Positions 1 through 5,690 are shown, numbered from the stretch's first letter. The stretch is 6,044 nt of DNA from Deltaproteobacteria bacterium (GCA_023250585.1 JAHFAK010000055.1:8841-14884); one strand, 5' to 3'. Notes: generated by a model not told the origin, from the letters alone. A program made the numbers and translations.

Positions 1-62
1 ATTAAAAAACTTATCCAAATATTTGTGTCAAAGATAACTTTAATTTTTTTTTGCCCGGCCAT
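1..62 (-). CDS. PIN-domain toxin of a VapBC-type toxin-antitoxin pair, N-terminal fragment
   Basis: Only the first 20 codons are present; the gene continues past the left edge. Reading from an ATG at 62-60, the protein begins MAGQKKIKVIFDTN and continues IWISFL. A short basic lead, a hydrophobic strand (VIF), then D-T-N and a second hydrophobic stretch is the start of a PIN nuclease, and the Asp of DTN is the first metal-binding acidic residue. From family knowledge, such toxins are Mg-dependent ribonucleases held inactive by the antitoxin encoded just upstream. The start codon lies inside the antitoxin gene, and the reading frames overlap by 23 bases, which suggests translational coupling. 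The remaining acidic active-site residues cannot be checked here. The family call rests on 20 residues plus the typical antitoxin beside it; I am fairly confident. Confidence 0.8.
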   Translation of the reverse strand, partial: MAGQKKIKVIFDTNIWISFL

Positions 63-276
63 ACAGCTCTTGTCTAACGGTCTCAACTTCTCGATCGATG
101 ATATCAAGCGACAAGTCGTCTGTTTTGAATGCATTTAATAAAGAGGTGAGCTTAGTTTCAATAATATATTTTTCGAGCTCTTTTGTTAGCTTAATTTTCT
201 CGCTACTTGGAAGCTGTCTAACAAGGTCAAATATTTGCCGGAAGGTTAATGATATATTATATGCCGATGTTTTCAT
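40..276 (-). CDS. VapB-type antitoxin of a PIN toxin pair
   Basis: This is a 78-residue protein beginning MKTSAYNISL. It has a short beta-like N-terminus (ISLTFRQIFDLV), then QLPSSEKIKLTKELEK, a charged helix, and a C-terminal part with LLNAFKTDDLSL and EVETVRQELYG. The order 'LV-x-QLP-x-x-EK-x-KL', 'FKTD-x-L' and 'EVE-x-VR' is what I know from small antitoxins paired with PIN-family toxins in cyanobacteria and Bacteroidetes. The expected role is to bind and neutralise the toxin and to repress its own promoter. The ATG at 276 is preferred: AGGT lies about 11 bases upstream and a promoter is correctly placed. The frame stays open to a TTG at 312, but that would put the start inside the promoter and add AT-rich, non-family sequence. 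The gene ends in an A9 run that overlaps the toxin start. Confidence 0.75.
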   Translation of the reverse strand: MKTSAYNISLTFRQIFDLVRQLPSSEKIKLTKELEKYIIETKLTSLLNAFKTDDLSLDIIDREVETVRQELYGRAKKN

Positions 277-299
277 ATTTCTAATTACCTGAATTAATC

Positions 300-328
300 T
301 ATATATAATCAAACAAAAACTATGTCAA
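300..328 (-). promoter_or_regulatory. sigma70-type promoter of the toxin-antitoxin pair
   Basis: On the minus strand a perfect -35 box TTGACA (328-323) is followed after 17 bases by TATATA (305-300), which matches the -10 consensus at four of six positions. Transcription would start near 293, giving a leader of roughly 17 bases that still contains the AGGT ahead of the antitoxin ATG at 276. Position and spacing fit a dedicated promoter for the two-gene unit, separate from the upstream gene at 356-625. No convincing operator palindrome was seen. Confidence 0.55.
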
Positions 329-355
329 AAATACTTAAACAGCGCTCACCACTTT

Positions 356-625
356 TCACCAAATCTTTGACGTAACCCTCATTCCTATATTTCGAATAAT
401 AAGATCAACGATTGCTTTTTCATAATAGTTTGTGCTTGCAAGAATGCTTTTTTCAATCCGCGAGTTAAAGAGCTTTTCCCCGTCAGTGATTTCTTTTTCA
501 AGAACTTCAAAGAAAGTATCTTCTTCTAACCCTTTTTTTATTTTCTCTTCATTATAAAGCATAATATCTGAAGCAATTGCACGCGCAAGCCTTTTTGTCG
601 CTTCAGGTGAATCAATTAATGGCAT
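356..625 (-). CDS. conserved-looking small protein of unknown function (89 aa)
   Basis: I do not recognise a named family. The 89-residue soluble protein starts MPLIDSPEATKRLARAIASD and is rich in Lys, Glu and Arg. It is predicted mostly helical, with blocks LARAIASDIMLYNEEKI, GLEEDTFFEVLEKEI, SRIEKSI and YYEKAIVDLII, and it has no Cys, signal peptide or membrane segment. The layout 'RLARAIASDI-x-LYNEEK-x-x-x-G ... F-x-x-L-x-x-E-I' resembles a short helical module that I recall, with low certainty, at the C-terminus of longer zinc-ribbon proteins in Deltaproteobacteria and Acidobacteria; here it stands alone. The ATG at 625 has AAGGG about 8 bases upstream, a good ribosome binding site. The protein-like composition and this site make it a real gene. 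It is followed by the toxin-antitoxin pair, which has its own promoter, so no functional link should be assumed. Confidence 0.65.
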   Translation of the reverse strand: MPLIDSPEATKRLARAIASDIMLYNEEKIKKGLEEDTFFEVLEKEITDGEKLFNSRIEKSILASTNYYEKAIVDLIIRNIGMRVTSKIW

Positions 626-789
626 ACCTAATTCCCTTCGTTCAATTTAAAAATAGTACCGTAGATTGCTTTTTTTTTAAAGGAAAAATAATGCTCCTAT
701 AAAAAGTACATTTTATTATTATTTCAGACATTCTTGCGTTTTAGTACGATAATTTATAAAGTCAATGGGTTAAAATATTGGGCTATATA

Positions 790-808
790 AGAAAGAGCGA
801 GTCTTTCT
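790..808. repeat. perfect inverted repeat, 7-bp stem with 5-base loop
   Basis: AGAAAGA (790-796) and TCTTTCT (802-808) are exact reverse complements around GCGAG. No T-run follows on either strand, so it does not look like an intrinsic terminator. It sits about 140 bases upstream of rpsO and might be a protein-binding site, or chance in AT-rich DNA. Confidence 0.35.
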
Positions 809-884
809 AAAAACCACATTACTATATTGTAAATATGATTGTAGAAATCAGTGTAGAGGTCAATGAATAATCTTCACTAATTCT

Positions 885-912
885 TTGCTTTACATCTTTG
901 TTCTCGTATGTT
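885..912 (+). promoter_or_regulatory. weak candidate promoter for the rpsO-pnp operon
   Basis: TTGCTT (885-890) and TATGTT (907-912) are 16 bases apart and match sigma70 boxes at three and four of six positions. TTTACA (889-894) is an alternative -35 box but has no good partner. The position would give a leader of about 30 bases. If the true promoter lies further upstream, the regulatory pairing proposed at 888-946 becomes possible; both cannot hold. Confidence 0.25.
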
Positions 913-931
913 AGGGATCACTCGATACATA

Positions 932-946
932 AGTAAAGGAGTAAAG
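932..946 (+). promoter_or_regulatory. rpsO ribosome binding site within a tandem repeat
   Basis: AAAGGAG (935-941) lies 9 bases before the rpsO ATG and is a strong Shine-Dalgarno sequence. It is part of a tandem direct repeat of AGTAAAG (932-938 and 940-946). CTTTAC at 888-893 is complementary to GTAAAG in either copy, so the site could be masked by the leader. Confidence 0.6.
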
Positions 947-950
947 ACAC

Positions 951-1220
951 ATGAGTGTAGAGCATGTACACAAAGAATCAGTAATTAAAAATTATCAAAC
1001 ACACGGACATGATACGGGATCTCCAGAGGTTCAAGTTGCGTTAATGACTGGCAGAATTAAATATTTAACCGAACACTTCAAAACACATGATAAAGATTTT
1101 CATTCTCGTCGAGGCCTTTTAAAATTGGTTGGAAACAGAAGAAGGCTCCTCAATTACCTTCGTACAAGCGATGTTGAACGTTATACAAAGCTTATCAAAC
1201 GACTTGGTATCAGAAAGTAA
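951..1220 (+). CDS. rpsO: 30S ribosomal protein S15
   Basis: S15 is a primary binding protein of the 30S subunit; it contacts the three-way junction in the central domain of 16S rRNA and helps form bridges to 23S rRNA. The product is 89 residues, the same length as the E. coli protein. The hallmark stretches are all present: [19 protein letters not shown] (about residues 18-36), [19 protein letters not shown] (39-57) with the rRNA-binding HDKDxHSRRGL, then [10 protein letters not shown] (62-71) and a basic C-terminus ending KRLGIRK. The start is fixed by AAAGGAG nine bases upstream. pnp follows after 38 bases with no terminator between, the arrangement found in many bacteria. In E. coli S15 represses its own translation through its leader; a possible analogue is noted at 888-946, without proof. 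Confidence 0.98.
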   Translation: MSVEHVHKESVIKNYQTHGHDTGSPEVQVALMTGRIKYLTEHFKTHDKDFHSRRGLLKLVGNRRRLLNYLRTSDVERYTKLIKRLGIRK

Positions 1221-1258
1221 ATAGATTATCAGTAAACTGGATAGAAAAGGACTGTAGT

Positions 1259-3340
1259 ATGGAAACACGTAAGGTATCGAGTGAATTTGGAGGAAGAAAA
1301 TTCTCAATTGAAACAGGCATTGCAAATCAAGCTAATGGATCAGTTCTTGTTTCGTATGAAGATACAATAATTTTAGTGACCGCATGTGCTAACCGTCAGG
1401 CTAAAGACGCTATTGATTTTCTTCCTTTAACCGTTGATTATATTGAAAAGAGTTATTCCGCAGGTAAAATTCCTGGCGGATTTATGAAGAGGGAAGGAAA
1501 GCCATCTGATCGAGAAATTTTATCATCACGTTTAATAGATCGACCACTTCGACCTTTATTCCCGAATGATTATCATAATGAGACTCATGTGGTTGCAACT
1601 GTTCTTTCGTACGACCCGACTGCGGATCCCGATATTGTTGCCATCACGGGAGCATCAGCGGCGCTCATCATTTCCGATATTCCATATACAAAGCCTATTG
1701 CGGGAGTTCGCGTTGGGAAAATTGATGGAAATTTAGTTCTTAATCCTACACGACTTGAGCTAGAAAAAAGCACACTCAATATTACGATTGCAGGTACCAA
1801 AGATGCTCTTACAATGGTTGAAGGCGAATCGCGTTTTGAACCCGAAGCAGAAGTTCTTGAAGCTATTTTTTTTGGTCATGAGAAAATCAAAGAATTAATT
1901 AAACTTCAAGAAGAGCTTGCTCATGGTATTGGTAAAACCAAATGGGCTGTTGTAAAAAAAGAAATCGATTCGAATTTCTATAAGCAAGTACGCGATCTGG
2001 CATATAATCGACTGAAAGAAGCATTAACAGTTAAGAAGAAAAAGGATCGAGAACTCGCTGTTATAACTCTTTTTGAAGAGATTGTTACCCAAATAAATGA
2101 CGGAGCTGGTGAAGATAAAAGTTTTACGGTTCAGCAAATTTATGGAAATTTAGAAAAAGAAATTATTCGCAGTGCTATCGTAAAAGAAAAAAAGAGAGTC
2201 GATGGACGTTCTTTGGATGAAATCCGGCCGATCTCTTGTCGCGTTCGATTGTTACCTCGAACGCATGGATCAGGACTTTTTAAACGGGGCGAAACAGAGG
2301 CTTTAGTTGTAACGACTCTTGGAACGAGTGAAGATGCACAACGAGTTGATAATATTACCGGAGAAGGCTCACGGAAATTTATGCTTCATTATAATTTTCC
2401 TCCTTTCTCAACGGGTGAAGCGCGTTTTTTACGTGGTCCAGGTAGAAGAGAAATAGGCCATGGTAACTTAGCAGAACGAGCCTTAGCTCAAGTTCTTCCT
2501 GATAGTGAAACGTTCCCTTATACCTTACGCATTGTATCTGATATTTGGGAAAGCAATGGATCTTCTTCTATGGCTACGGTCTGTGGTGGAAGTTTATCGC
2601 TCATGGATGCGGGAGTTCCCGTAAAATCTCATGTTGCTGGAATTGCCATGGGACTCATTAAAGAAGGCAATGATGTTTTTATTCTTACCGATATCTTAGG
2701 TGATGAAGATCATGTTGGAGATATGGATTTTAAAGTTGCAGGAACCTCTGCCGGTGTTACGGCGATTCAGATGGATATTAAGATTGAGGGTGTTACCAAG
2801 GCTATTGTTCAAGAAGCTCTCGAAAAGGCTCGTGTTGGGAGACTTCATATCTTAGATAGTATGACCAAGGCAATTGTTGAACCACATAAGACCATCTCTA
2901 TTTATGCGCCGCAAATTAAGACTATTTTTATTTCTCCTGAAAGAATTAAAGATTTAATTGGGCCGGGAGGAAAAAATATAAAACGTATTATTGAAGAAAC
3001 AAATACCAAAATAGATGTTGATGATACCGGTAAAGTTAATATTGCTTCTTATGATGTAGAATCAGGTAAAAAAGCCCTTGAAATGATTAACGAACTGACT
3101 GAAGAAGTTGTTGTTGGAAAAATCTACAACGGGAAAGTCGTTAAAATTATGGACTTTGGAGCTTTCGTCGAAATTCTTCCTAACGTACAAGGACTCGTTC
3201 ATATCTCTAATTTAGATTTTAAACGAACTGAACGAGTAACTGATGTTGTACATGAAGGCGATGAAATCGCGGTTAAAGTCCTTGAAATAGACAGACAGGG
3301 CAGAATTAAACTCAGCCGTAAAGATGCCCTCAAAAGTTAA
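1259..3340 (+). CDS. pnp: polyribonucleotide nucleotidyltransferase (PNPase)
   Basis: PNPase is the trimeric phosphorolytic 3'-to-5' exoribonuclease that shortens RNA to nucleoside diphosphates and takes part in mRNA decay. The product is 693 residues, near-complete length (E. coli 711). First RNase PH domain: about 5-140, with FMKREGKPSDREILSSRLID. Helical linker: about 145-310. Second RNase PH domain: about 320-540, carrying the catalytic core: GPGRREIGHG with R396/R397, NGSSSMAT with S435-S437 for phosphate, and GDEDHVGDMDFK with D484, D490 and K492 matching E. coli D486, D492 and K494. KH domain: about 553-612, with IGPGGKNIK. S1 domain: about 618-688, with FGAFVEILPNVQGLVHIS. The protein stops soon after S1 with no long tail. 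AAAGGA seven bases upstream supports the ATG. It lies 38 bases after rpsO and 21 bases before the DedA gene, so co-transcription is likely. All active-site residues are intact. Confidence 0.99.
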   Translation: METRKVSSEFGGRKFSIETGIANQANGSVLVSYEDTIILVTACANRQAKDAIDFLPLTVDYIEKSYSAGKIPGGFMKREGKPSDREILSSRLIDRPLRPLFPNDYHNETHVVATVLSYDPTADPDIVAITGASAALIISDIPYTKPIAGVRVGKIDGNLVLNPTRLELEKSTLNITIAGTKDALTMVEGESRFEPEAEVLEAIFFGHEKIKELIKLQEELAHGIGKTKWAVVKKEIDSNFYKQVRDLAYNRLKEALTVKKKKDRELAVITLFEEIVTQINDGAGEDKSFTVQQIYGNLEKEIIRSAIVKEKKRVDGRSLDEIRPISCRVRLLPRTHGSGLFKRGETEALVVTTLGTSEDAQRVDNITGEGSRKFMLHYNFPPFSTGEARFLRGPGRREIGHGNLAERALAQVLPDSETFPYTLRIVSDIWESNGSSSMATVCGGSLSLMDAGVPVKSHVAGIAMGLIKEGNDVFILTDILGDEDHVGDMDFKVAGTSAGVTAIQMDIKIEGVTKAIVQEALEKARVGRLHILDSMTKAIVEPHKTISIYAPQIKTIFISPERIKDLIGPGGKNIKRIIEETNTKIDVDDTGKVNIASYDVESGKKALEMINELTEEVVVGKIYNGKVVKIMDFGAFVEILPNVQGLVHISNLDFKRTERVTDVVHEGDEIAVKVLEIDRQGRIKLSRKDALKS

Positions 3341-3343
3341 TCC

Positions 3344-3358
3344 TCACCTCCTTAGGGG
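3344..3358 (+). promoter_or_regulatory. anti-Shine-Dalgarno-like sequence over the DedA ribosome binding site
   Basis: TCACCTCCTTA (3344-3354) is identical to the 3' tail of bacterial 16S rRNA, the anti-Shine-Dalgarno end. It abuts AGGGG (3354-3358), the only ribosome-binding-like stretch before the DedA ATG at 3362 and just three bases from it. CCTC (3347-3350) could pair with GGGG (3355-3358), one pair being G-U, as a small hairpin with a CTTA loop, hiding the site. This may tune translation of the DedA gene relative to pnp, or be coincidence in a 21-base gap. Confidence 0.4.
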
Positions 3359-3361
3359 ACC

Positions 3362-4006
3362 ATGGATTTTTTAATCGGATATTATGAACATTTCGGTTAT
3401 ATCGGAATTTTTATTGTCCTTTTTCTCTGTGGTTTAGGTCTTCCCATACCAGAAGATATTACCCTCATCGCCGGGGGCTATCTGGTGTATGCAAAAACTT
3501 TAGGCCTCTATAAAACAGTAATTGTTTGTTTTATCGGTGTTCTTTCTGGTGATATAACAATTTATTCAATTGGACGACGCTGGGGATACATTCTTCTCGA
3601 GCATAGATTTTTCCGGCAATTTATTACCAAGGATCGTATCGCCGTTGTTGAACGTTACTTTAAAAAGTATGGGGGAAAGACAATATTCTTTGTGCGATTT
3701 CTACCCGGACTTAGAGCAACCACCTATTGGACTGCAGGATTATTTGATTATGGAATAGGTAAATTTTTATTATTCGATTGTTTAGCGGCGTTCATTAGCG
3801 TTCCAACTATTATATATCTTACCTATTATTTTGGCGGTGAAATCGATCAAACAATTGCATTTGTAAAAAAAGCAAAATATGGTGCATATATAGTTGTGGG
3901 GAGCATTGCCTTTTTCTTGATTGTTAAATGGCGTCTTGGTCAGAGAAAATCCAATGAGAGAGGAAATATTAGTGAAAATTCTGAAACCCAAAAATACTCC
4001 CGCTGA
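3362..4006 (+). CDS. DedA-family inner-membrane protein (SNARE-associated / VTT domain)
   Basis: DedA proteins are polytopic inner-membrane proteins needed for envelope integrity and proton-motive-force homeostasis; some members act as phospholipid flippases. The 214-residue product has the family's landmarks: GLGLPIPEDITLIAGGYL (24-41) with the acidic E31/D32 after the proline pair, SGDITIYSIGRRWG (62-75), and FFVRFLPGLRATTYWTAG (109-126) with R112 and R118 at the places of the essential arginines of E. coli YqjA. Hydrophobic segments lie at about 12-30, 34-43, 52-70, 107-127, 135-158 and 173-190. A hydrophilic tail (191-214) follows the last segment, and about its last 18 residues overlap the next gene in another frame. 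The substrate cannot be told from sequence. It starts 21 bases after pnp and is probably in the same transcript. The ribosome binding site is poor and may be masked by an anti-Shine-Dalgarno-like stretch, so coupling to pnp translation is plausible. Confidence 0.92.
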   Translation: MDFLIGYYEHFGYIGIFIVLFLCGLGLPIPEDITLIAGGYLVYAKTLGLYKTVIVCFIGVLSGDITIYSIGRRWGYILLEHRFFRQFITKDRIAVVERYFKKYGGKTIFFVRFLPGLRATTYWTAGLFDYGIGKFLLFDCLAAFISVPTIIYLTYYFGGEIDQTIAFVKKAKYGAYIVVGSIAFFLIVKWRLGQRKSNERGNISENSETQKYSR

Positions 4007-4484
4007 TTTTGCCCACAACCTTCACACGTTATTAACAAGCCCAACGATGAGAGGGCAGGATTACTATGACTTTATGATACTCCTTCAGAAAAAAATTCAA
4101 CCTGACATGGATCTGCTTGCAAATCTTTTGGGCACAAAAATGAGCTTAGGTGAATTAGAAGAAAGACTCGATATAAAGATTTATGAAGCCACAACGAAAT
4201 ATAAAAATATTATGCAGTCAGATCTTTCCTCTCTCGAAAATCAAAACGTTTTTGTAAATAACTATCGATCGGAATATTTCAAATACAAAGCTCATCTTTT
4301 CACAAGAAACGTTCGATTATTTTTGCGTTGTAAAGGATGCAAAAAAGAATTTGATTCAAATATTTCGGTAACAAACGAAGCATTTAATGAGATGGTTATA
4401 AAAGGCAGACAGCATCTATGTTCACACTGCCAATTCGAAAATGTAGTGAATAAATGTGATTATATAATTCAAGAGGAGAATTAA
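3954..4484 (+). CDS. protein of unknown function with a C-terminal zinc-ribbon-like CxxC pair
   Basis: I do not recognise a family. Counting from the ATG at 3954 the protein has 176 residues. The N-terminal two thirds look helical and soluble (FAHNLHTLL, YYDFMILLQKKI, MSLGELEERLDIKI, ATTKYKNIM). The C-terminus carries C126-x2-C129 (RCKGCKKEF) and C156-x2-C159 (LCSHCQFEN), 26 residues apart, with C168 beyond. Two CxxC knuckles at this spacing are typical of a zinc ribbon, so nucleic-acid or protein contact is a fair guess, no more. The start is uncertain. ATG 3954 has little ahead of it, whereas GTG 3972 has AGAGG eight bases upstream and would give 170 residues starting MKILKPKN. TTG 3921 is unlikely. 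Either start overlaps the DedA gene by 35-53 bases, which implies coupled translation. The stop shares TTAA with the convergent gene's stop. Confidence 0.75.
   Translation: MREEILVKILKPKNTPADFAHNLHTLLTSPTMRGQDYYDFMILLQKKIQPDMDLLANLLGTKMSLGELEERLDIKIYEATTKYKNIMQSDLSSLENQNVFVNNYRSEYFKYKAHLFTRNVRLFLRCKGCKKEFDSNISVTNEAFNEMVIKGRQHLCSHCQFENVVNKCDYIIQEEN
3959..3974 (+). promoter_or_regulatory. ribosome binding site favouring a GTG start at 3972
   Basis: AGAGG (3959-3963) is followed by eight bases and an in-frame GTG at 3972-3974. This is the best-spaced Shine-Dalgarno sequence near the start of the zinc-ribbon protein and competes with ATG 3954, which has only AGAG (3944-3947 region) upstream. It lies wholly inside the 3' end of the DedA gene. 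Confidence 0.45.
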
Positions 4485-5593
4485 TCACTCTCTTTTCCAA
4501 TAACAAAAATTTTTGTATCTTTCGAAGCATTAATCGTATACTTACCTAATTCCTCGGAAATAATACATGCCTCTCCAGCTTGAAGAGCATATTTTTTACC
4601 TGTTGTAATAACCATAATTTCAATTGATCCTTGTGCGACAAAAAGATCATGATGACTGTCGAGAAGTGGAGTATCAATCTTTCCCGATTCATTACAGGTA
4701 ATTTCGTAAATACTAAAAAACGGCCATAGTGCTTTATCATCAATATAACGCTTTAAAACAATCCCATTTTTTTCGAGTATAACTTCTGATTTTTTAATAT
4801 ATGCTTCTTGTGGCTTTGGTTCAAAGAGTAACCCATCGGCAATAATTTCTTCGATTTCATTATCATCCAAGAGTGGCTTTCTCGTTTGAGGACGTCCATC
4901 TTTCCATTCAAACGACGCAAAAAAATCTGCATAGCTATAGGTGTCGTTAGAAAGCTCCTGAATTTCTAGAATGAACCAATCGACTTCGGATCCGTGGTGA
5001 TCATATACAGGAAGATAAATCCATGCTTCATTTTTTGTATGTTTATTTTTATGAGGAAGATTTTGTTTTGGATGAGATTGAAGCGACAACCCCATAATTG
5101 AATGAATCGTTCCTGTGGGAACAAGAATAATATGATCTTTTGTGTTTTCAAAGTTTACGGCATGAGTAAATGATATAAGCTGTGAACGAGTATCCTCTAG
5201 GTGTTTTAAGAGGTTATTAACTTCAGAAAGATTGTTTGTCTGAATAAACTGAGCCATAGGGAAGTCATTTTTATTAATATTCCATTTGATATACTGTTCT
5301 CTAAAATTTTCAAAAATGGATCGATTATTTCCGCATGGACCATTCTGGAGTAGAGAGAGCAATGCGCGGACAAGATCTCGTTCTTGTTTTATTAAATCAA
5401 TGAAGTGTTGTTTTTGAAAATACACTGAATTAAAACCCACATGAGCTTTTTTAGGAAATCGAGTGGTGAGCACCTTAAAAAAATACGACCTTTCGGGAAA
5501 GAGCATTTGTACATCAGCGTTAAACCAATGTTCTTCACCCCATCCATAGCTTACACGATTTGGAATTGTGATTACCGGTTCTCGAAATAACAT
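4481..5593 (-). CDS. two-cupin protein related to type I mannose-6-phosphate isomerase
   Basis: Type I phosphomannose isomerases are zinc enzymes that interconvert mannose 6-phosphate and fructose 6-phosphate, feeding GDP-mannose synthesis. The 370-residue product shows the family outline: YGWGEEHW (16-23) like the N-terminal 'WG' region, YFFKVL (38-43), a helical middle (about 60-145), ILVPTGTIHSI (156-166), LEIQELSNDTYSYADF (209-224) and a C-terminal cupin (about 290-365) with VAQGSIEI and LQAGEACIISEELGKYTI. QSHP (172-175) and a downstream E189 in KNEAWIYL resemble the zinc motif Q-x-H-P...E, but here they follow the GTIHS histidine instead of preceding it, within an insert of about 40 residues. 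The usual first site reads KKAH (48-51). Activity is therefore uncertain; a divergent isomerase or a related sugar-binding cupin are both possible. The ATG at 5593 has GAAG about 8 bases upstream. The gene is monocistronic and convergent with the rpsO operon. Confidence 0.7.
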   Translation of the reverse strand: MLFREPVITIPNRVSYGWGEEHWFNADVQMLFPERSYFFKVLTTRFPKKAHVGFNSVYFQKQHFIDLIKQERDLVRALLSLLQNGPCGNNRSIFENFREQYIKWNINKNDFPMAQFIQTNNLSEVNNLLKHLEDTRSQLISFTHAVNFENTKDHIILVPTGTIHSIMGLSLQSHPKQNLPHKNKHTKNEAWIYLPVYDHHGSEVDWFILEIQELSNDTYSYADFFASFEWKDGRPQTRKPLLDDNEIEEIIADGLLFEPKPQEAYIKKSEVILEKNGIVLKRYIDDKALWPFFSIYEITCNESGKIDTPLLDSHHDLFVAQGSIEIMVITTGKKYALQAGEACIISEELGKYTINASKDTKIFVIGKESD

Positions 5594-5604
5594 AGTTACA
5601 CTTC

Positions 5605-5631
5605 ATTATATATATTGACGAAAAATTTCAA
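5605..5631 (-). promoter_or_regulatory. candidate promoter of the isomerase-like gene
   Basis: On the minus strand, TTGAAA (5631-5626) and a perfect TATAAT (5610-5605) are 15 bases apart, two short of ideal. The -10 box ends 11 bases before the ATG at 5593, so the transcript would carry only a few leader bases and would lose most of the GAAG site. A promoter further upstream is equally possible in this AT-rich stretch. Confidence 0.3.
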
Positions 5632-5653
5632 TGACCTTTTCCCTTGTTTTTTT

Positions 5654-5690
5654 TCAACAAATTATATATAGCTGCATGACAAATTGTTGA
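5654..5690. repeat. imperfect inverted repeat in the divergent intergenic region
   Basis: TCAACAA (5654-5660) and TTGTTGA (5684-5690) are exact reverse complements. After one mismatch, two further pairs (5662-5663 with 5681-5682) extend the arms. The 17-base centre and the lack of a following T-run argue against an intrinsic terminator. As it sits between two divergent genes, an operator is conceivable. Confidence 0.3.

Larger units (their letters stand above)
626..950. other. gene-free divergent intergenic region and rpsO leader
   Basis: These 325 AT-rich bases separate the leftward gene at 625 from the rightward rpsO operon, so promoters for both should lie here. I found no open frame with a ribosome binding site and no tRNA. 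A run of nine T (670-678) has no hairpin in front of it and is not a terminator. Towards the left gene, TTTAAA (681-676) and TACTAT (658-653), 17 bases apart on the minus strand, are a weak promoter candidate. An isolated perfect hairpin lies at 790-808. The stretch 885-946 before rpsO holds the most structure and is listed separately. Confidence 0.6.

Noticed and set aside
98-292. Plus-strand open frame of 64 codons opposite the antitoxin
   Set aside because: It is antisense to a gene with clear family motifs, has a hydrophobic low-complexity product and no supported ribosome binding site.
277-312. N-terminal extension of the antitoxin to a TTG at 312
   Set aside because: The extension is AT-rich, falls on the -10 region of a TTGACA/TATATA promoter, and adds residues unlike the antitoxin family; ATG 276 has a usable ribosome binding site.
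670-678. Run of nine T suggesting a terminator
   Set aside because: No stable hairpin precedes it on the plus strand, and no gene upstream needs termination in that direction.
626-950. CRISPR array, tRNA or riboswitch in the rpsO upstream region
   Set aside because: No regularly spaced repeats, cloverleaf or recognisable aptamer core was found on either strand.
1585-1800. Minus-strand open frame of 71 codons inside pnp
   Set aside because: It is a shadow of the PNPase reading frame with no independent start signal or motif.
3200-3358. Minus-strand gene behind the perfect Shine-Dalgarno-like TAAGGAGGTGA (complement of 3344-3354)
   Set aside because: The frame from the nearby TTG is antisense to the S1 domain of pnp, stops within about 50 codons and has no recognisable features.
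3921-3953. TTG start at 3921 for the zinc-ribbon protein
   Set aside because: It would lengthen the overlap with the DedA transmembrane-end region to 86 bases with a rare start codon and no good ribosome binding site; ATG 3954 or GTG 3972 fit better.
4503-4516. 14-base perfect palindrome (A5T5 flanked by AC and GT) near the end of the isomerase-like gene
   Set aside because: It lies within coding sequence, has no loop for a stable hairpin, and is an easy chance event in AT-rich DNA; a terminator would also need a G+C-rich stem.
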